Source of the DNA: Lentilactobacillus sp. Marseille-Q4993
Lineage (GTDB): Bacteria > Bacillota > Bacilli > Lactobacillales > Lactobacillaceae
Direction: 5' to 3'
Assembly: GCF_951230165.1 (NCBI RefSeq)
Contig: NZ_CATNVB010000016.1
Location: 1-52,355, forward strand
Length of the DNA stretch: 52,355 bases
In this document: positions 35,161-43,319 of the stretch, piece after piece
Position numbering within the stretch: position 1 is the first letter of the stretch
How the letters are laid out: every line of letters begins with the position of its first letter
Position numbers and translations under genes: made by a program
Notes under the pieces: generated by a model
Databases searched by the model: none
Told to the model about the DNA's origin: nothing
The model's input: the letters and a program-made list of their open reading frames with translations, nothing else

Positions 35161-35205
35161 AAACCGAAACGGGTTCTCCAAATGGATTGCCCGTCTCGGT
35201 TTATT
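35161..35205. terminator. bidirectional terminator between thrE and the Old Yellow Enzyme gene
   Basis: AAACCGAAACGGG and CCCGTCTCGGTTT pair around a 16-nt loop, with A- and T-rich flanks. It separates convergent genes. Confidence 0.75.
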
Positions 35206-35219
35206 TATTGTTATGATAA

Positions 35220-36350
35220 TCATTTGCCAGTTAGTGGAACTCCCTTAGGACCGCCTGATACCATTTCAATCATTTCTAGGAAGCTAGGTTGAATGTTTAG
35301 CTCATCTAGCTCGTTGACATTGATTGAATACCGAATTGAGCCTTCGTTACCAGATGCGACTTTTGACACCCATTTTGGTTCGCGAATCATTTCGTGGCCA
35401 ATTGCTAGTAAGTCGTAATCATCAGCGGCTTTTTTGACTTGATCTGGGGTGGAAAGTGAACCAACGACAATAATTGGAAACGCACCGTCAACCCGGTCCT
35501 TGATGAGCTCGTTAACAATCCGGTCATCCTGTTTGTCACGAATTGAAGTCCGCCAAACGTTGCTTTGAGAAACGTGCAGATAATCTAAAGGTTTCTGTTT
35601 GAGGGCATCAACTAACTGCATCGTATCGTCGAGGGTGATTCCTGGTTCCTCTAATTCTTCTGGTGACAAACGATAGCCGACAATAAATGGTTCACTGGCG
35701 TATTTATCAACGGCAGCTTGGACCTTATCGATAACCGCCATTGGAAACCGCAATCGGTTTTCGATTGAACCACCCCAGTCATCAGTTCTTCTGTTTGAGT
35801 GAGGTGAGAAGAATTGTTGGATGAGATAGGTATTGGCACCGTGGATTTCAACTCCGTCAAAGCCAGCTTCAATTGCTCTTCTGGTTGCTTCACCAAAATC
35901 ATTGATGGTTTGAATGATTTCCATTTCGGTTAAAGCTCTTGGGGTTTCAGCTCCCATTCTAAGCGGAGCAACCGCACTAGCACTGACAGGTTCCTTACCA
36001 CGTAAAATTGAACTTGCGGACATTCTTCCCGCGCTAAATATTTGGATGATGGCCTTTGAACCACCAGTTTTCATTGTTGCAGCTAATTCTGATAATCTTG
36101 GGATGAACTTATCGTCATCAATGCTAAGTTCTCCTTCGAATCCCTTACCAAGGGGGTTAACGTTAGCGACTGCACTGATAAACATACCAGCCTGACCAGC
36201 GCATTGTTGGTAGTATGCCAGTTCGTCACGAGAAACGGTACCGTCTTCCATTGCCATTCTTTCGGTCATTGGGGGAATAACGATACGGTTTTTAAGGGTA
36301 ATTCCCTTTCTTTCAAGTGTAAATGGATTTAAAAAGTTATATCTTGCTAT
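35220..36350 (-). CDS. NADH:flavin oxidoreductase, Old Yellow Enzyme family, with ATA start
   Basis: FMN ene-reductase of the OYE/YqjM family. Visible features are NPFTLERKGITLKNRIVIPPMT at the start, the substrate-binding pair in VEIHGANTYLIQQFFSP (HxxN), the family signature SNRRTDDWGGSIENRLRF, and the C-terminal FMN phosphate segment IIVVGSLSTPDQ plus GHEMIREPKW. The natural N terminus (ARYNFLNPF) follows an ATA codon at 36348-36350, with GAAAGGA 8 nt upstream and a promoter behind it. The only upstream in-frame ATG (36482) sits inside the lacM terminator. No ATG, GTG or TTG fits. With ATA the protein has about 376 residues, normal for the family. Either ATA initiates, or a start mutation has silenced the gene. 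Confidence 0.85.
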   Translation of the reverse strand: MARYNFLNPFTLERKGITLKNRIVIPPMTERMAMEDGTVSRDELAYYQQCAGQAGMFISAVANVNPLGKGFEGELSIDDDKFIPRLSELAATMKTGGSKAIIQIFSAGRMSASSILRGKEPVSASAVAPLRMGAETPRALTEMEIIQTINDFGEATRRAIEAGFDGVEIHGANTYLIQQFFSPHSNRRTDDWGGSIENRLRFPMAVIDKVQAAVDKYASEPFIVGYRLSPEELEEPGITLDDTMQLVDALKQKPLDYLHVSQSNVWRTSIRDKQDDRIVNELIKDRVDGAFPIIVVGSLSTPDQVKKAADDYDLLAIGHEMIREPKWVSKVASGNEGSIRYSINVNELDELNIQPSFLEMIEMVSGGPKGVPLTGK

Positions 36351-36387
36351 GTTGATTGTCCTTTCGGTACCAAATTTATGCTTACTA

Positions 36388-36416
36388 ATTGTGCATCCAT
36401 TTGGAATGTTAGTCAA
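36388..36416 (-). promoter_or_regulatory. promoter of the Old Yellow Enzyme gene
   Basis: On the minus strand TTGACT (36411-36416) is followed after 17 nt by CACAAT (36388-36393). It lies 38 nt before the ATA start and downstream of the lacM terminator, so transcription starts after the in-frame ATG at 36482. Confidence 0.5.
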
Positions 36417-36423
36417 ACTGAAT

Positions 36424-36485
36424 AAAAAAAGAGCGTGGTTGGGAAGATGAAAGTATATCCTGATACTCCCATTCCCAGACACGCT
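36424..36485 (-). terminator. terminator of the lacLM operon
   Basis: On the minus strand AGCGTG-TC-TGGGAA pairs with TTCCCA-AC-CACGCT around a 22-nt centre, followed by CTTTTTTT. It lies 36 nt after the lacM stop. Confidence 0.8.
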
Positions 36486-36520
36486 ACATTTTTCAGTTTT
36501 TTGTGAATAGTTTCCGGAAA

Positions 36521-37483
36521 TTATTCAATTGGTACTACTTTAAAGTCAAAATGGATATTCTTCTCAGCAGAGATATGGTACTTATCCTCCACATCAGCTC
36601 CCCAACTATCAATTCCGCCAACACCACGAACAGCTCCAAACACACTTAATACCGTTCTTCTTGCTGGTGGCAATTCTTCAATGTGAGTAGCGTTTTCGAG
36701 CTCCTCCGCTGTGTATGGCAAGCAACTAAAGGCGAATGGTTTGTCGTTAGCTTTGAAGGTTAATTTGAACTCATTATCATCAGGATCAGCGTTATTCTGC
36801 GTTGAGTTTCTGGTAATTGTTACCTCGTTAGTATTCATGTGCATACCACAGTCCTGGGGCACCATATAAGGAGTAACTGGCAATCCAGTCACGTGATAAA
36901 CGCCTGGGATACCGCCATCTATCCGATCAGGGTAGGTTTCGCCAGATAGCCCATCATAGTCAAATGATTTTGCGGCTGTTGGCATGATGAAACGCAAGCC
37001 AAATACTGGTAGTTCTGGCAGGCCATTTTGGCCATTGTAATCAACGGCTATGGTTATCTCGCCCTTTGAATTAACGGTATAGCTAACACTAGTGGTTGTT
37101 GTGGGGATGGTGTTAGTTTCAAACTGGTAACTGATGGTAACCTGGTTTGCGGTTTCTGAATCTGAGTACTTATTATTTTCTGGGGCAATTGGTTTGGTGA
37201 TTTGTTGGCCATCGACTGAAACTGAAAAATCAGTTAGTTTGATGAACATATCGGTTCCTAGCCACATTGCCGATTTTTCGCTAAAGTGGTTACCACGATC
37301 ATTATCTGTAGTGGCTCGCCAGAAGGTTGGTTTAGGTGCTCGGTATATCCATTCTTTGCCATCGATAAGCAATGATTCGATACCGCCCTTTTCGTAGCTG
37401 AAAATGTATGAGAAGTGGTCACCCTTGGCGCCAAGACTACCGTCGCCAAAAACGAGGTTCAACTTAGTCTGAGTATTTTCCAT
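36521..37483 (-). CDS. lacM: beta-galactosidase small subunit LacM
   Basis: Small subunit of the heterodimeric GH2 beta-galactosidase, equal to the C-terminal domain (domain 5) of LacZ-type enzymes, needed to complete the active site. The 320 residues start [18 protein letters not shown] and contain [19 protein letters not shown], a hallmark of this subunit, and the C-terminal [16 protein letters not shown]. The frame is open to 37588, but family length and alignment favour the ATG at 37483, which overlaps the end of lacL by 20 nt. GGAGG lies 12 nt upstream of this ATG. Confidence 0.93.
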   Translation of the reverse strand: MENTQTKLNLVFGDGSLGAKGDHFSYIFSYEKGGIESLLIDGKEWIYRAPKPTFWRATTDNDRGNHFSEKSAMWLGTDMFIKLTDFSVSVDGQQITKPIAPENNKYSDSETANQVTISYQFETNTIPTTTTSVSYTVNSKGEITIAVDYNGQNGLPELPVFGLRFIMPTAAKSFDYDGLSGETYPDRIDGGIPGVYHVTGLPVTPYMVPQDCGMHMNTNEVTITRNSTQNNADPDDNEFKLTFKANDKPFAFSCLPYTAEELENATHIEELPPARRTVLSVFGAVRGVGGIDSWGADVEDKYHISAEKNIHFDFKVVPIE

Positions 37484-39356
37484 AGTAGTATTTAACCTCC
37501 TGCATTGCTGGTTTTTCAGTTCGGTCGGCAAACATGATTCCATCACCTGAGAACTCGTAGTCTGAATGCCGTTCATCAAAGTCACCACCGTAACGGATAA
37601 CTTGGTTTCCGGTTACCGGGTCAGTTACTTGAATGGCTTGGTCGATGTAGTCCCAAATGAACCCACCGCTGTAACCCTGATACTTATCGTATAGCTGCAT
37701 GTAGCTGTTTAAACCGCCCATTGAATTGCCCATGTCATGCATAAACTCACAGCTGAGAAATGGTTTCTTAGGATTGTTCTCCAGGTAATTAGCTACGTCC
37801 TTTGGTGGGAAGTACATCATACTTTCAACGTCGGAGATAGTGTCCTCGTACTTTCTATTGCGACAAACTCCTTCGTAATGGGTCAGTCGGTATGGATCCT
37901 GCTCTTTATAATAGTCATTCATGGCCTTGATATCGTCACCTGCGTATGACTCGTTTCCAAGTGACCAGAAGAGGATACTGGTGTGGTTTTTAAATGTTTC
38001 ATAGTTATTCTTAGCTCGGTCAAGAACGGCTCCTAACCAGTGTTTAGACGATCCGGGAACGTTGTACGATGGTTCGACAGCTCCCATTTTTTGCCAAGAA
38101 CCGTGAGATTCAAGGTTGTTTTCTGCCATCATGTAGATTCCGTTTTGGTCACATAGATAATACCAAGAAATCTGGTCTGGGTAGTGACATGTTCTGACGG
38201 CGTTAATATTATTCTTTTTGAACGTTTTAATGTCAGCAAGCATGTCCGCCATTGTAATTGCTCGGCCATTAGTTGCACTCCACTCGTGACGGTTAACTCC
38301 ATTTAAGCGGAGCCGTTCGTTATTAAGAAGGATAACTTTATCTTTAACTTCAATCTTTCTGAATCCAAACTGGTACGGAACCATCTCAATTAGATTATCA
38401 TCATTAGTTAAAACTGTAATCATTAAATTATATAGGTAATGGCCCTTGTGGTTCCAAGGATGGATATTTTTAAGGTTATTAAATTCGAATTCATTGGTTG
38501 TGGCTAAAGTAGCTGAATCTTCTGCAATTCGCCGACCATTAGATGAAATCACGGATAATTCGATCGTTGCCGCATTTTCTGGCAAATCGGAAACTTTAGT
38601 TATCACTTTTAGGTTTCCAGTTGTCAAATCATCACTAAGGGTTGGAATAATATGAAGGTCTTCAATGTGGCCCTTTGGTTTGGCAACGAGAGAGACATTT
38701 CGGAAGATACCGGAGAACCTAAACATATCTTGGTCTTCGAGAAAGGACGCGGTACTGTGTTTGAAAACCTCTACGGCCAATTTGTTTGTTCCGTCAACTA
38801 AGTATGGAGTAAGGTCATATTCAGAAGGAGTGAAGCTATCTTCACAGTAACCAAGAAAGTGGCCGTTTAGCCAGAGGAACATCGCCCGTTCAACGCCTTC
38901 AAACCGAACGACAATCTGATTTCCCTTTAGTTCAGGATCGACTTCGAATTCCCTGATATATGCACCAACTGTATTATCGGGAGCAGTACTAAACATACCG
39001 TGTTGGGGATTAGATTCGTCAGGAACATAGGCGGGTCGGCGATACTGGCGACCTTCCCACGGATATAGGGTGTTAATATATTGAATCTGGCCGTAATTAT
39101 TCAATTCAATATGTGAAGGTACTTTGATGGTATCAAAATCAGAATAGTCATAGTCAGACTTGAAAAAGCCTACCGGTCGTTTGCTTGGGTCTTTCGCAAA
39201 CTTAAATCTCCAGTTGCCGTTTAAACTTTGAACAAATTTTGATCTGCCATTCTGAAAATCTGTGTAATTACGATAGAAATGATGATCACTATGGGCCGGA
39301 ATTACCCCGACTCTAAAGGTTTCTGGATCATCAAGCCACTCAATTGATGGTTTCAT
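37464..39356 (-). CDS. lacL: beta-galactosidase large subunit LacL (GH2)
   Basis: Catalytic large subunit that hydrolyses lactose to glucose and galactose in the cytoplasm. The 630 residues cover the sugar-binding domain (about 40-210), the immunoglobulin-like domain and the TIM barrel. Acid/base Glu is about E469 in [11 protein letters not shown] and the nucleophile about E537 in [23 protein letters not shown] and RTCHYPD are also present. Length is the family norm. TAGGAGG precedes the ATG. It overlaps lacM by 20 nt, and a cre stands 45 nt upstream of its start. Confidence 0.95.
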   Translation of the reverse strand: MKPSIEWLDDPETFRVGVIPAHSDHHFYRNYTDFQNGRSKFVQSLNGNWRFKFAKDPSKRPVGFFKSDYDYSDFDTIKVPSHIELNNYGQIQYINTLYPWEGRQYRRPAYVPDESNPQHGMFSTAPDNTVGAYIREFEVDPELKGNQIVVRFEGVERAMFLWLNGHFLGYCEDSFTPSEYDLTPYLVDGTNKLAVEVFKHSTASFLEDQDMFRFSGIFRNVSLVAKPKGHIEDLHIIPTLSDDLTTGNLKVITKVSDLPENAATIELSVISSNGRRIAEDSATLATTNEFEFNNLKNIHPWNHKGHYLYNLMITVLTNDDNLIEMVPYQFGFRKIEVKDKVILLNNERLRLNGVNRHEWSATNGRAITMADMLADIKTFKKNNINAVRTCHYPDQISWYYLCDQNGIYMMAENNLESHGSWQKMGAVEPSYNVPGSSKHWLGAVLDRAKNNYETFKNHTSILFWSLGNESYAGDDIKAMNDYYKEQDPYRLTHYEGVCRNRKYEDTISDVESMMYFPPKDVANYLENNPKKPFLSCEFMHDMGNSMGGLNSYMQLYDKYQGYSGGFIWDYIDQAIQVTDPVTGNQVIRYGGDFDERHSDYEFSGDGIMFADRTEKPAMQEVKYYYGKYSD

Positions 39357-39400
39357 ATTTCTAGCCTCCTAAGCTTTGCTATCTTCAATGTTACTATACC

Positions 39401-39414
39401 TGTAACCGCTGTCA
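39401..39414 (-). promoter_or_regulatory. cre of the lacLM operon
   Basis: On the minus strand TGACAGCGGTTACA fits the relaxed CcpA consensus TGWNANCGNTNWCA at all 14 positions. It lies just upstream of a TATAGT -10-like hexamer, so CcpA would compete with RNA polymerase. Confidence 0.75.
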
Positions 39415-39445
39415 ATTAAACGATATACTGGTTTACAACCTTAGA

Positions 39446-39473
39446 TTGCATTTTTTAGGACTTGTATTATAAT
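39446..39473 (+). promoter_or_regulatory. promoter of the Rrf2 gene
   Basis: TTGCAT (39446-39451), a 16-nt spacer, then TATAAT (39468-39473), 28 nt before the ATG. Confidence 0.5.
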
Positions 39474-39501
39474 AAGTAACAGATTAAACGGAGGCGTTTT
39501 T

Positions 39502-39942
39502 ATGGCAAATACAAAACTAAGCGATGCAACGCATATCTTGGCGTACATTGCGATAAATGAAAATAAGACTGAAATAAAGAGTACGACAATTGCCGAAAGC
39601 ATTAACACATCGCCAAGCCTCGTTCGGAGAATGATGAGTAGTTTAAAAAAGGCGGGATTACTTAATGCCATTCCGGGAGCAGCAACGCCATCACTTGCAA
39701 AGGATCCAAAGGATATTAGTTTGTTAGATGTTTACTTTGCGGTCTCGGGTGACCAAGAATTACTTAACGTCGATGAACACACTAACGCTAACTGTCCGGT
39801 TGGTTCAATAATTCCAGAAGTGTTAGTTCATTACTATGAGGAGATTCAGAATACTGCAGAAGCCAAAATGGCGAAAATCAACCTGCAGGAAATAATTGAC
39901 GATGTTTCGGTTCAGCAGGCAAAACAAGCAATTATAAAATAG
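39502..39942 (+). CDS. Rrf2-family transcriptional regulator
   Basis: The 146 residues have the Rrf2 winged helix: LSDATHILAYIAINENK, then IKSTTIAESINTSPSLVRRMMSSLKKAGLL. They also have the family's PSLAKDPKDISLLDVYFAV segment. There is a single cysteine (C98, in NANCPVGSI), not the three-cysteine set of iron-sulfur Rrf2 proteins. YwnA-like members with one cysteine may sense thiol or redox state (inference). It lies directly upstream of lox, whose promoter contains a palindrome it might bind. GGAGG precedes the ATG. Confidence 0.9.
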   Translation: MANTKLSDATHILAYIAINENKTEIKSTTIAESINTSPSLVRRMMSSLKKAGLLNAIPGAATPSLAKDPKDISLLDVYFAVSGDQELLNVDEHTNANCPVGSIIPEVLVHYYEEIQNTAEAKMAKINLQEIIDDVSVQQAKQAIIK

Positions 39943-39953
39943 TTAAGCGGATT

Positions 39954-39981
39954 AGCTCAGCCTTGTGGTTGGGCTTTTTTT
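39954..39981 (+). terminator. terminator after the Rrf2 gene
   Basis: GCTCAGCC and GGTTGGGC pair (with two G-T) around TTGT, followed by seven T residues. Confidence 0.75.
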
Positions 39982-40022
39982 GTTGAAATTAAAAAAATAA
40001 TTCCACTTATTTTTAATAAGTG

Positions 40023-40051
40023 TTGACAACTTTGGAAAGTTGAACTATCTT
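40023..40051 (+). promoter_or_regulatory. lox promoter with a central palindrome
   Basis: TTGACA (40023-40028), a 17-nt spacer, then TATCTT (40046-40051). CAACTTTGGAAAGTTG (40027-40042) consists of perfect 7-bp inverted arms around GG and fills the spacer, so a bound dimer would block the polymerase. The Rrf2 regulator just upstream is the obvious candidate ligand. Confidence 0.65.
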
Positions 40052-40088
40052 ATACATGTGCTTAAAAAAGTAACAGGAGATGGCGAGC

Positions 40089-40121
40089 ATGGAATTACAT
40101 ATGGAAATCCGGGTCTGTTGA
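40089..40121 (+). CDS. 10-codon leader ORF upstream of lox
   Basis: AGGAGA, then after 8 nt ATG, encodes MELHMEIRVC followed by TGA, in the roughly 130-nt leader of lox. Its good SD spacing suggests real translation. The terminal Arg-Val-Cys could make it responsive to cysteine or arginine supply, but I see no clear alternative terminator pair after it. No family is recognised. Confidence 0.4.
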   Translation: MELHMEIRVC

Positions 40122-40185
40122 TTCATTTTAGCAATGATGTTGCCCGATAAAAACTTATAAAACAATATTAGAGGAGATAATAACT

Positions 40186-41295
40186 ATGACTGTAGTAAAT
40201 GGATACGAACAAAGTGATCGCGAAGAAAAATTAAACATCTTGAACTTGCCTTCATTGGAAGCAGAAGCAAAGAAGATCATCCCAACTGGTGGTTTTGGTT
40301 ACATCGTTGGTGGTTCTGAAGATGAGTGGACGTTGCAGGAAAACACTAAGGCATTTAACCATGCTCAAATCGTTCCTCGAGCTCTAACAGATATGGAAAA
40401 TCCTTCAACGGAAACTGATGTTTTTGGTTTGCATTTGAAGACACCAATCATGATGGCCCCAACTGCAGCTCAAGGTTTGGCTCATTCGCGTGGTGAAGCT
40501 GCAACTGCTGAGGGTGTTGCCAAAGTTGGTGGTTTGATGGCTCAAAGTACCTACTCATCAACATCAATTACTGAAACAGCAGCTGCTGGAAACGGTGCAC
40601 CTCAATTCTTCCAACTTTACATGAGTAAGGATTGGGACTTTAACGAAAGCCTTCTTGATGAAGCCGTTAAAGCTGGAGTAAAGGCAATTATTTTAACTGT
40701 TGATGCAACTGTTGATGGTTACCGTGAAGAGGATATTATCAATAACTTCCAGTTCCCAATTCCAATGGCTAACTTAACTAAGTTCTCAGAAGGCGATGGT
40801 AAGGGCAAAGGAATTGAAGAAATTTATGCTTCAGCTGCCCAAAAGATCAGCCCAGATGATGTTCGTAGAATTGCTGATTACACAAAGTTACCAGTTATCG
40901 TTAAGGGAATTCAAACCCCTGAGGATGCATTGTTAGCTATCGGAGCTGGTGCAAGCGGAATCTACGTTTCAAATCATGGTGGTCGTCAATTGAATGGTGG
41001 CCCCGCAGCATTTGATACTTTGGCTGATATTGCTAAGGCTGTTGATCACCGCGTTCCAGTTATCTTTGATAGTGGTGTTCGTCGTGGTTCACATGTATTT
41101 AAGGCTCTAGCTAGTGGAGCTGACCTTGTTGCTATGGGTCGTCCAGTAATTTATGGCTTGGCTCTTGGTGGTGCTCAAGGAGTTCAATCAGTATTTGAGG
41201 CTCTTAACCACGAATTGTTGATCGATATGCAACTTGCTGGTACTAAAGATATTGAAGCTGTAAAGAAGGCAAAGTTGACTCACATTAATTACTAA
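40186..41295 (+). CDS. lox: L-lactate oxidase (FMN-dependent alpha-hydroxyacid oxidase family)
   Basis: Oxidises L-lactate with O2, giving pyruvate and H2O2. The 369 residues match the length of Aerococcus lactate oxidase (374). Features include PIMMAPTAAQGLAH, FFQLYMSKD, AIILTVDAT, the FMN lysine in LPVIVKGI, and the catalytic pair H264 and R267 in YVSNHGGRQLNGG, then FDSGVRRGSHVFKALASGADLVAMGRP. A related 2-hydroxyacid dehydrogenase cannot be fully excluded. Codons are of the highly biased, highly expressed type (GGT, GCT, CGT frequent), unlike most neighbours. GAGGAGATA gives the SD; a terminator follows. Confidence 0.88.
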   Translation: MTVVNGYEQSDREEKLNILNLPSLEAEAKKIIPTGGFGYIVGGSEDEWTLQENTKAFNHAQIVPRALTDMENPSTETDVFGLHLKTPIMMAPTAAQGLAHSRGEAATAEGVAKVGGLMAQSTYSSTSITETAAAGNGAPQFFQLYMSKDWDFNESLLDEAVKAGVKAIILTVDATVDGYREEDIINNFQFPIPMANLTKFSEGDGKGKGIEEIYASAAQKISPDDVRRIADYTKLPVIVKGIQTPEDALLAIGAGASGIYVSNHGGRQLNGGPAAFDTLADIAKAVDHRVPVIFDSGVRRGSHVFKALASGADLVAMGRPVIYGLALGGAQGVQSVFEALNHELLIDMQLAGTKDIEAVKKAKLTHINY

Positions 41296-41347
41296 TAGGA
41301 ACCTGTAATAACCTATCTAATCTGAATTTTATAATCTACTACAATTG

Positions 41348-41380
41348 AAAACGGGTGAGACGTAAGTCTTGCCCGTTTTT
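41348..41380 (+). terminator. terminator after lox
   Basis: AAAACGGGTGAGAC pairs with GTCTTGCCCGTTTTT (one G-T) around GTAA. Confidence 0.8.
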
Positions 41381-41543
41381 CATATTTATATGGAAAGTAA
41401 GCTGATGTTGAGACATTTGTTTGTGATAAATTTTTTGTTTAGTTACTGATAGAATCAAGATTCGAGTATAAACCTAGGTACCTATTTTTACTTTTTAACA
41501 ATCACTTTTACTTTTGAATTATTTTGAATTTTGGAGGTTATTA

Positions 41544-41663
41544 ATGGAAAGAATTTAGCTTTTAGCTCCAAAATATTGGGTAAAAGAGGACCAAAAAGCT
41601 TTAAAATGGGCAATTTATCAGATAATAATATTTGTTGTTGATTTATACGTACAAATAGGGTAA
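41544..41663 (+). other. short ORF with good SD, interrupted by an amber codon
   Basis: GGAGGT stands 7-8 nt before an ATG that encodes only MERI before TAG (41556-41558). The same frame then stays open for 34 more codons (LLAPKYWVKEDQKALKWAIY and a hydrophobic tail) to TAA at 41661. It may be a decayed small membrane-protein gene, or chance. Apart from this and the regulatory repeat at 41664-41734, I see no feature in the 536-nt gap between lox and the sugar porter. Confidence 0.25.
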
Positions 41664-41734
41664 TATAATTAACATAAAGTGTAAGCGTTACCTATATTTT
41701 TTTGGAGAAAAATAAAATCGCTTACATTTATGTT
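41664..41734 (+). promoter_or_regulatory. -10 element, cre-like site and long inverted repeat before the sugar porter
   Basis: TATAAT lies at 41664-41669. TGTAAGCGTTACCT (41680-41693) matches the CcpA consensus in 12 of 14 positions. AACATAAAGTGTAAGCG (41671-41687) and CGCTTACATTTATGTT (41719-41734) are inverted copies with one extra base. The repeat could be a two-site operator or an RNA hairpin in a 5' leader of about 150 nt. Confidence 0.5.
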
Positions 41735-41831
41735 AATTGTTTGGTATAAAAATATTATGGCCGTAATATTTTAAAGTTAAGTTGGAGAACTTAGTTTTTT
41801 AGATTAATTAGTTGATTAGGAGAAATTATTT

Positions 41832-43205
41832 ATGGAAAAAGAAAAAAAGATTCCTAGTGGATTCATATACTTCTTTGGATCATTCGGTGGAATTCTCTTT
41901 GGTTACGATATTGGTGTTATGACCGGTGCCTTGCCATTCCTTCAGATTGATTGGAGTTTGCAAAACAGTGCTGGAGTAGTTGGTTGGATCACATCAGCCG
42001 TTATGTTCGGTGCTATCTTTGGTGGAGCCCTAGCTGGTCAGCTTTCTGATAAGTTAGGTCGTCGTAAGATGATTTTGATTTCTGCTATTATTTTCATGAT
42101 TGGATCAGTTCTTTCAGGGGTTTCACCTCATAATGGTTCAATCTACTTGATTATCGTCCGGATTTTCTTAGGAACTGCCGTTGGTGCTGCATCAGCATTG
42201 GTTCCTGCATACATGTCAGAAATGGCTCCTGCAAAACTACGTGGGCAGTTATCTGGTCTTAACCAAACGATGATCGTTTCTGGAATGTTGCTTTCATACA
42301 TCGTTGACTTCTTATTGAAGGACTTGCCAGAACACTGGGCATGGAGATTGATGCTTGGTTTAGCTGCTATTCCTGCTTTGATTCTCTACGTTGGAGTTGC
42401 TAAACTTCCAGAATCACCTCGTTTCTTAGTTAAGAGCGGTAAGGAAGACGAAGCTCGTAAAGTTCTTACTTACATCCGTAAAGATGATAACGAAATTGAT
42501 CAAGAAATGGCTGATATTAAGGCCACTGCTCAAGACGAAACTAAGGCTGCTACTTCAACCTCATGGGGAACCCTCTTCAGTGGAAAGTATCGTTACTTAG
42601 TTATTGCTGGTATCGGAGTTGCTGCCTTCCAGCAATTCCAAGGTGCTAACGCCATCTTCTACTACATCCCATTGATCGTTGAAAAAGCTACTGGTAATGC
42701 TGCAAGTTCAGCACTTATGTGGCCAATCATTCAAGGGGTTATCCTAGTTATCGGTTCACTTGTTTATATTGCAATTGCTGATAAGTTTAACCGACGGACA
42801 CTTATTATGCTTGGTGGTACTGTCATGGGTCTTTCATTTATCCTCCCAGCTATCATCAACATGTTAATTCCAAACACGAACCCAATGATGATCGTTGTAT
42901 TCCTTTGTATCTACGTTGCCTTTTACTCATTCACATGGGCACCACTTACTTGGGTTATCGTTGGTGAAGTCTTCCCATTGGCCATCCGTGGTCGCGCATC
43001 AGGTTTAGCTTCATCATTCAACTGGATCGGTTCATTCTTGGTTGGTTTACTATTCCCAATCATGACTGCATCAATGTCACAAGAAGCAGTGTTCGCTATC
43101 TTCGGTATTATCTGTGTCCTCGGTGTTGTATTCACGAAATTCTGTGTTCCAGAAACTCGTGGTCGCTCACTTGAAGAGATTGAAGAAGAAGGAACAAACA
43201 AGTAA
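41832..43205 (+). CDS. MFS sugar porter (sugar:H+ symporter)
   Basis: Twelve-helix sugar transporter of the XylE/AraE/GLUT type. The 457 residues contain GGILFGYDIGVMTGALPF (TM1), the DKLGRRKMILIS loop, the PESPRFLVKSGKEDEARKVL central loop, QQFQGANAIFYYIPLI (QQxxGxNxxFYY, sugar site in TM7), and PETRGRSLEEIEEE at the end. It probably imports a pentose or hexose with protons; the exact sugar is not visible. Codon use is of the highly expressed type. The cre-like site suggests catabolite control. Confidence 0.92.
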   Translation: MEKEKKIPSGFIYFFGSFGGILFGYDIGVMTGALPFLQIDWSLQNSAGVVGWITSAVMFGAIFGGALAGQLSDKLGRRKMILISAIIFMIGSVLSGVSPHNGSIYLIIVRIFLGTAVGAASALVPAYMSEMAPAKLRGQLSGLNQTMIVSGMLLSYIVDFLLKDLPEHWAWRLMLGLAAIPALILYVGVAKLPESPRFLVKSGKEDEARKVLTYIRKDDNEIDQEMADIKATAQDETKAATSTSWGTLFSGKYRYLVIAGIGVAAFQQFQGANAIFYYIPLIVEKATGNAASSALMWPIIQGVILVIGSLVYIAIADKFNRRTLIMLGGTVMGLSFILPAIINMLIPNTNPMMIVVFLCIYVAFYSFTWAPLTWVIVGEVFPLAIRGRASGLASSFNWIGSFLVGLLFPIMTASMSQEAVFAIFGIICVLGVVFTKFCVPETRGRSLEEIEEEGTNK

Positions 43206-43229
43206 TATAATCACTATTTAAAATTAAAG

Positions 43230-43264
43230 TTCCCAATCAACTATTTAGTTGGTTGGGGATTTTT
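43230..43264 (+). terminator. terminator after the sugar porter
   Basis: TCCCAATCAAC and GTTGGTTGGGGA pair (with one bulge) around TATTTA, followed by five T residues. Confidence 0.8.
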
Positions 43265-43319
43265 GTTTGCTTCAAAATCGCGTTACAATTATGGCAAGAA
43301 CTTTGTAGGGAGGATAATC

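Noticed and set aside
36351-36482. 44-residue N-terminal extension of the Old Yellow Enzyme from ATG 36482
   Set aside because: The extension runs through the lacM terminator and the enzyme's own promoter and shows no family similarity.
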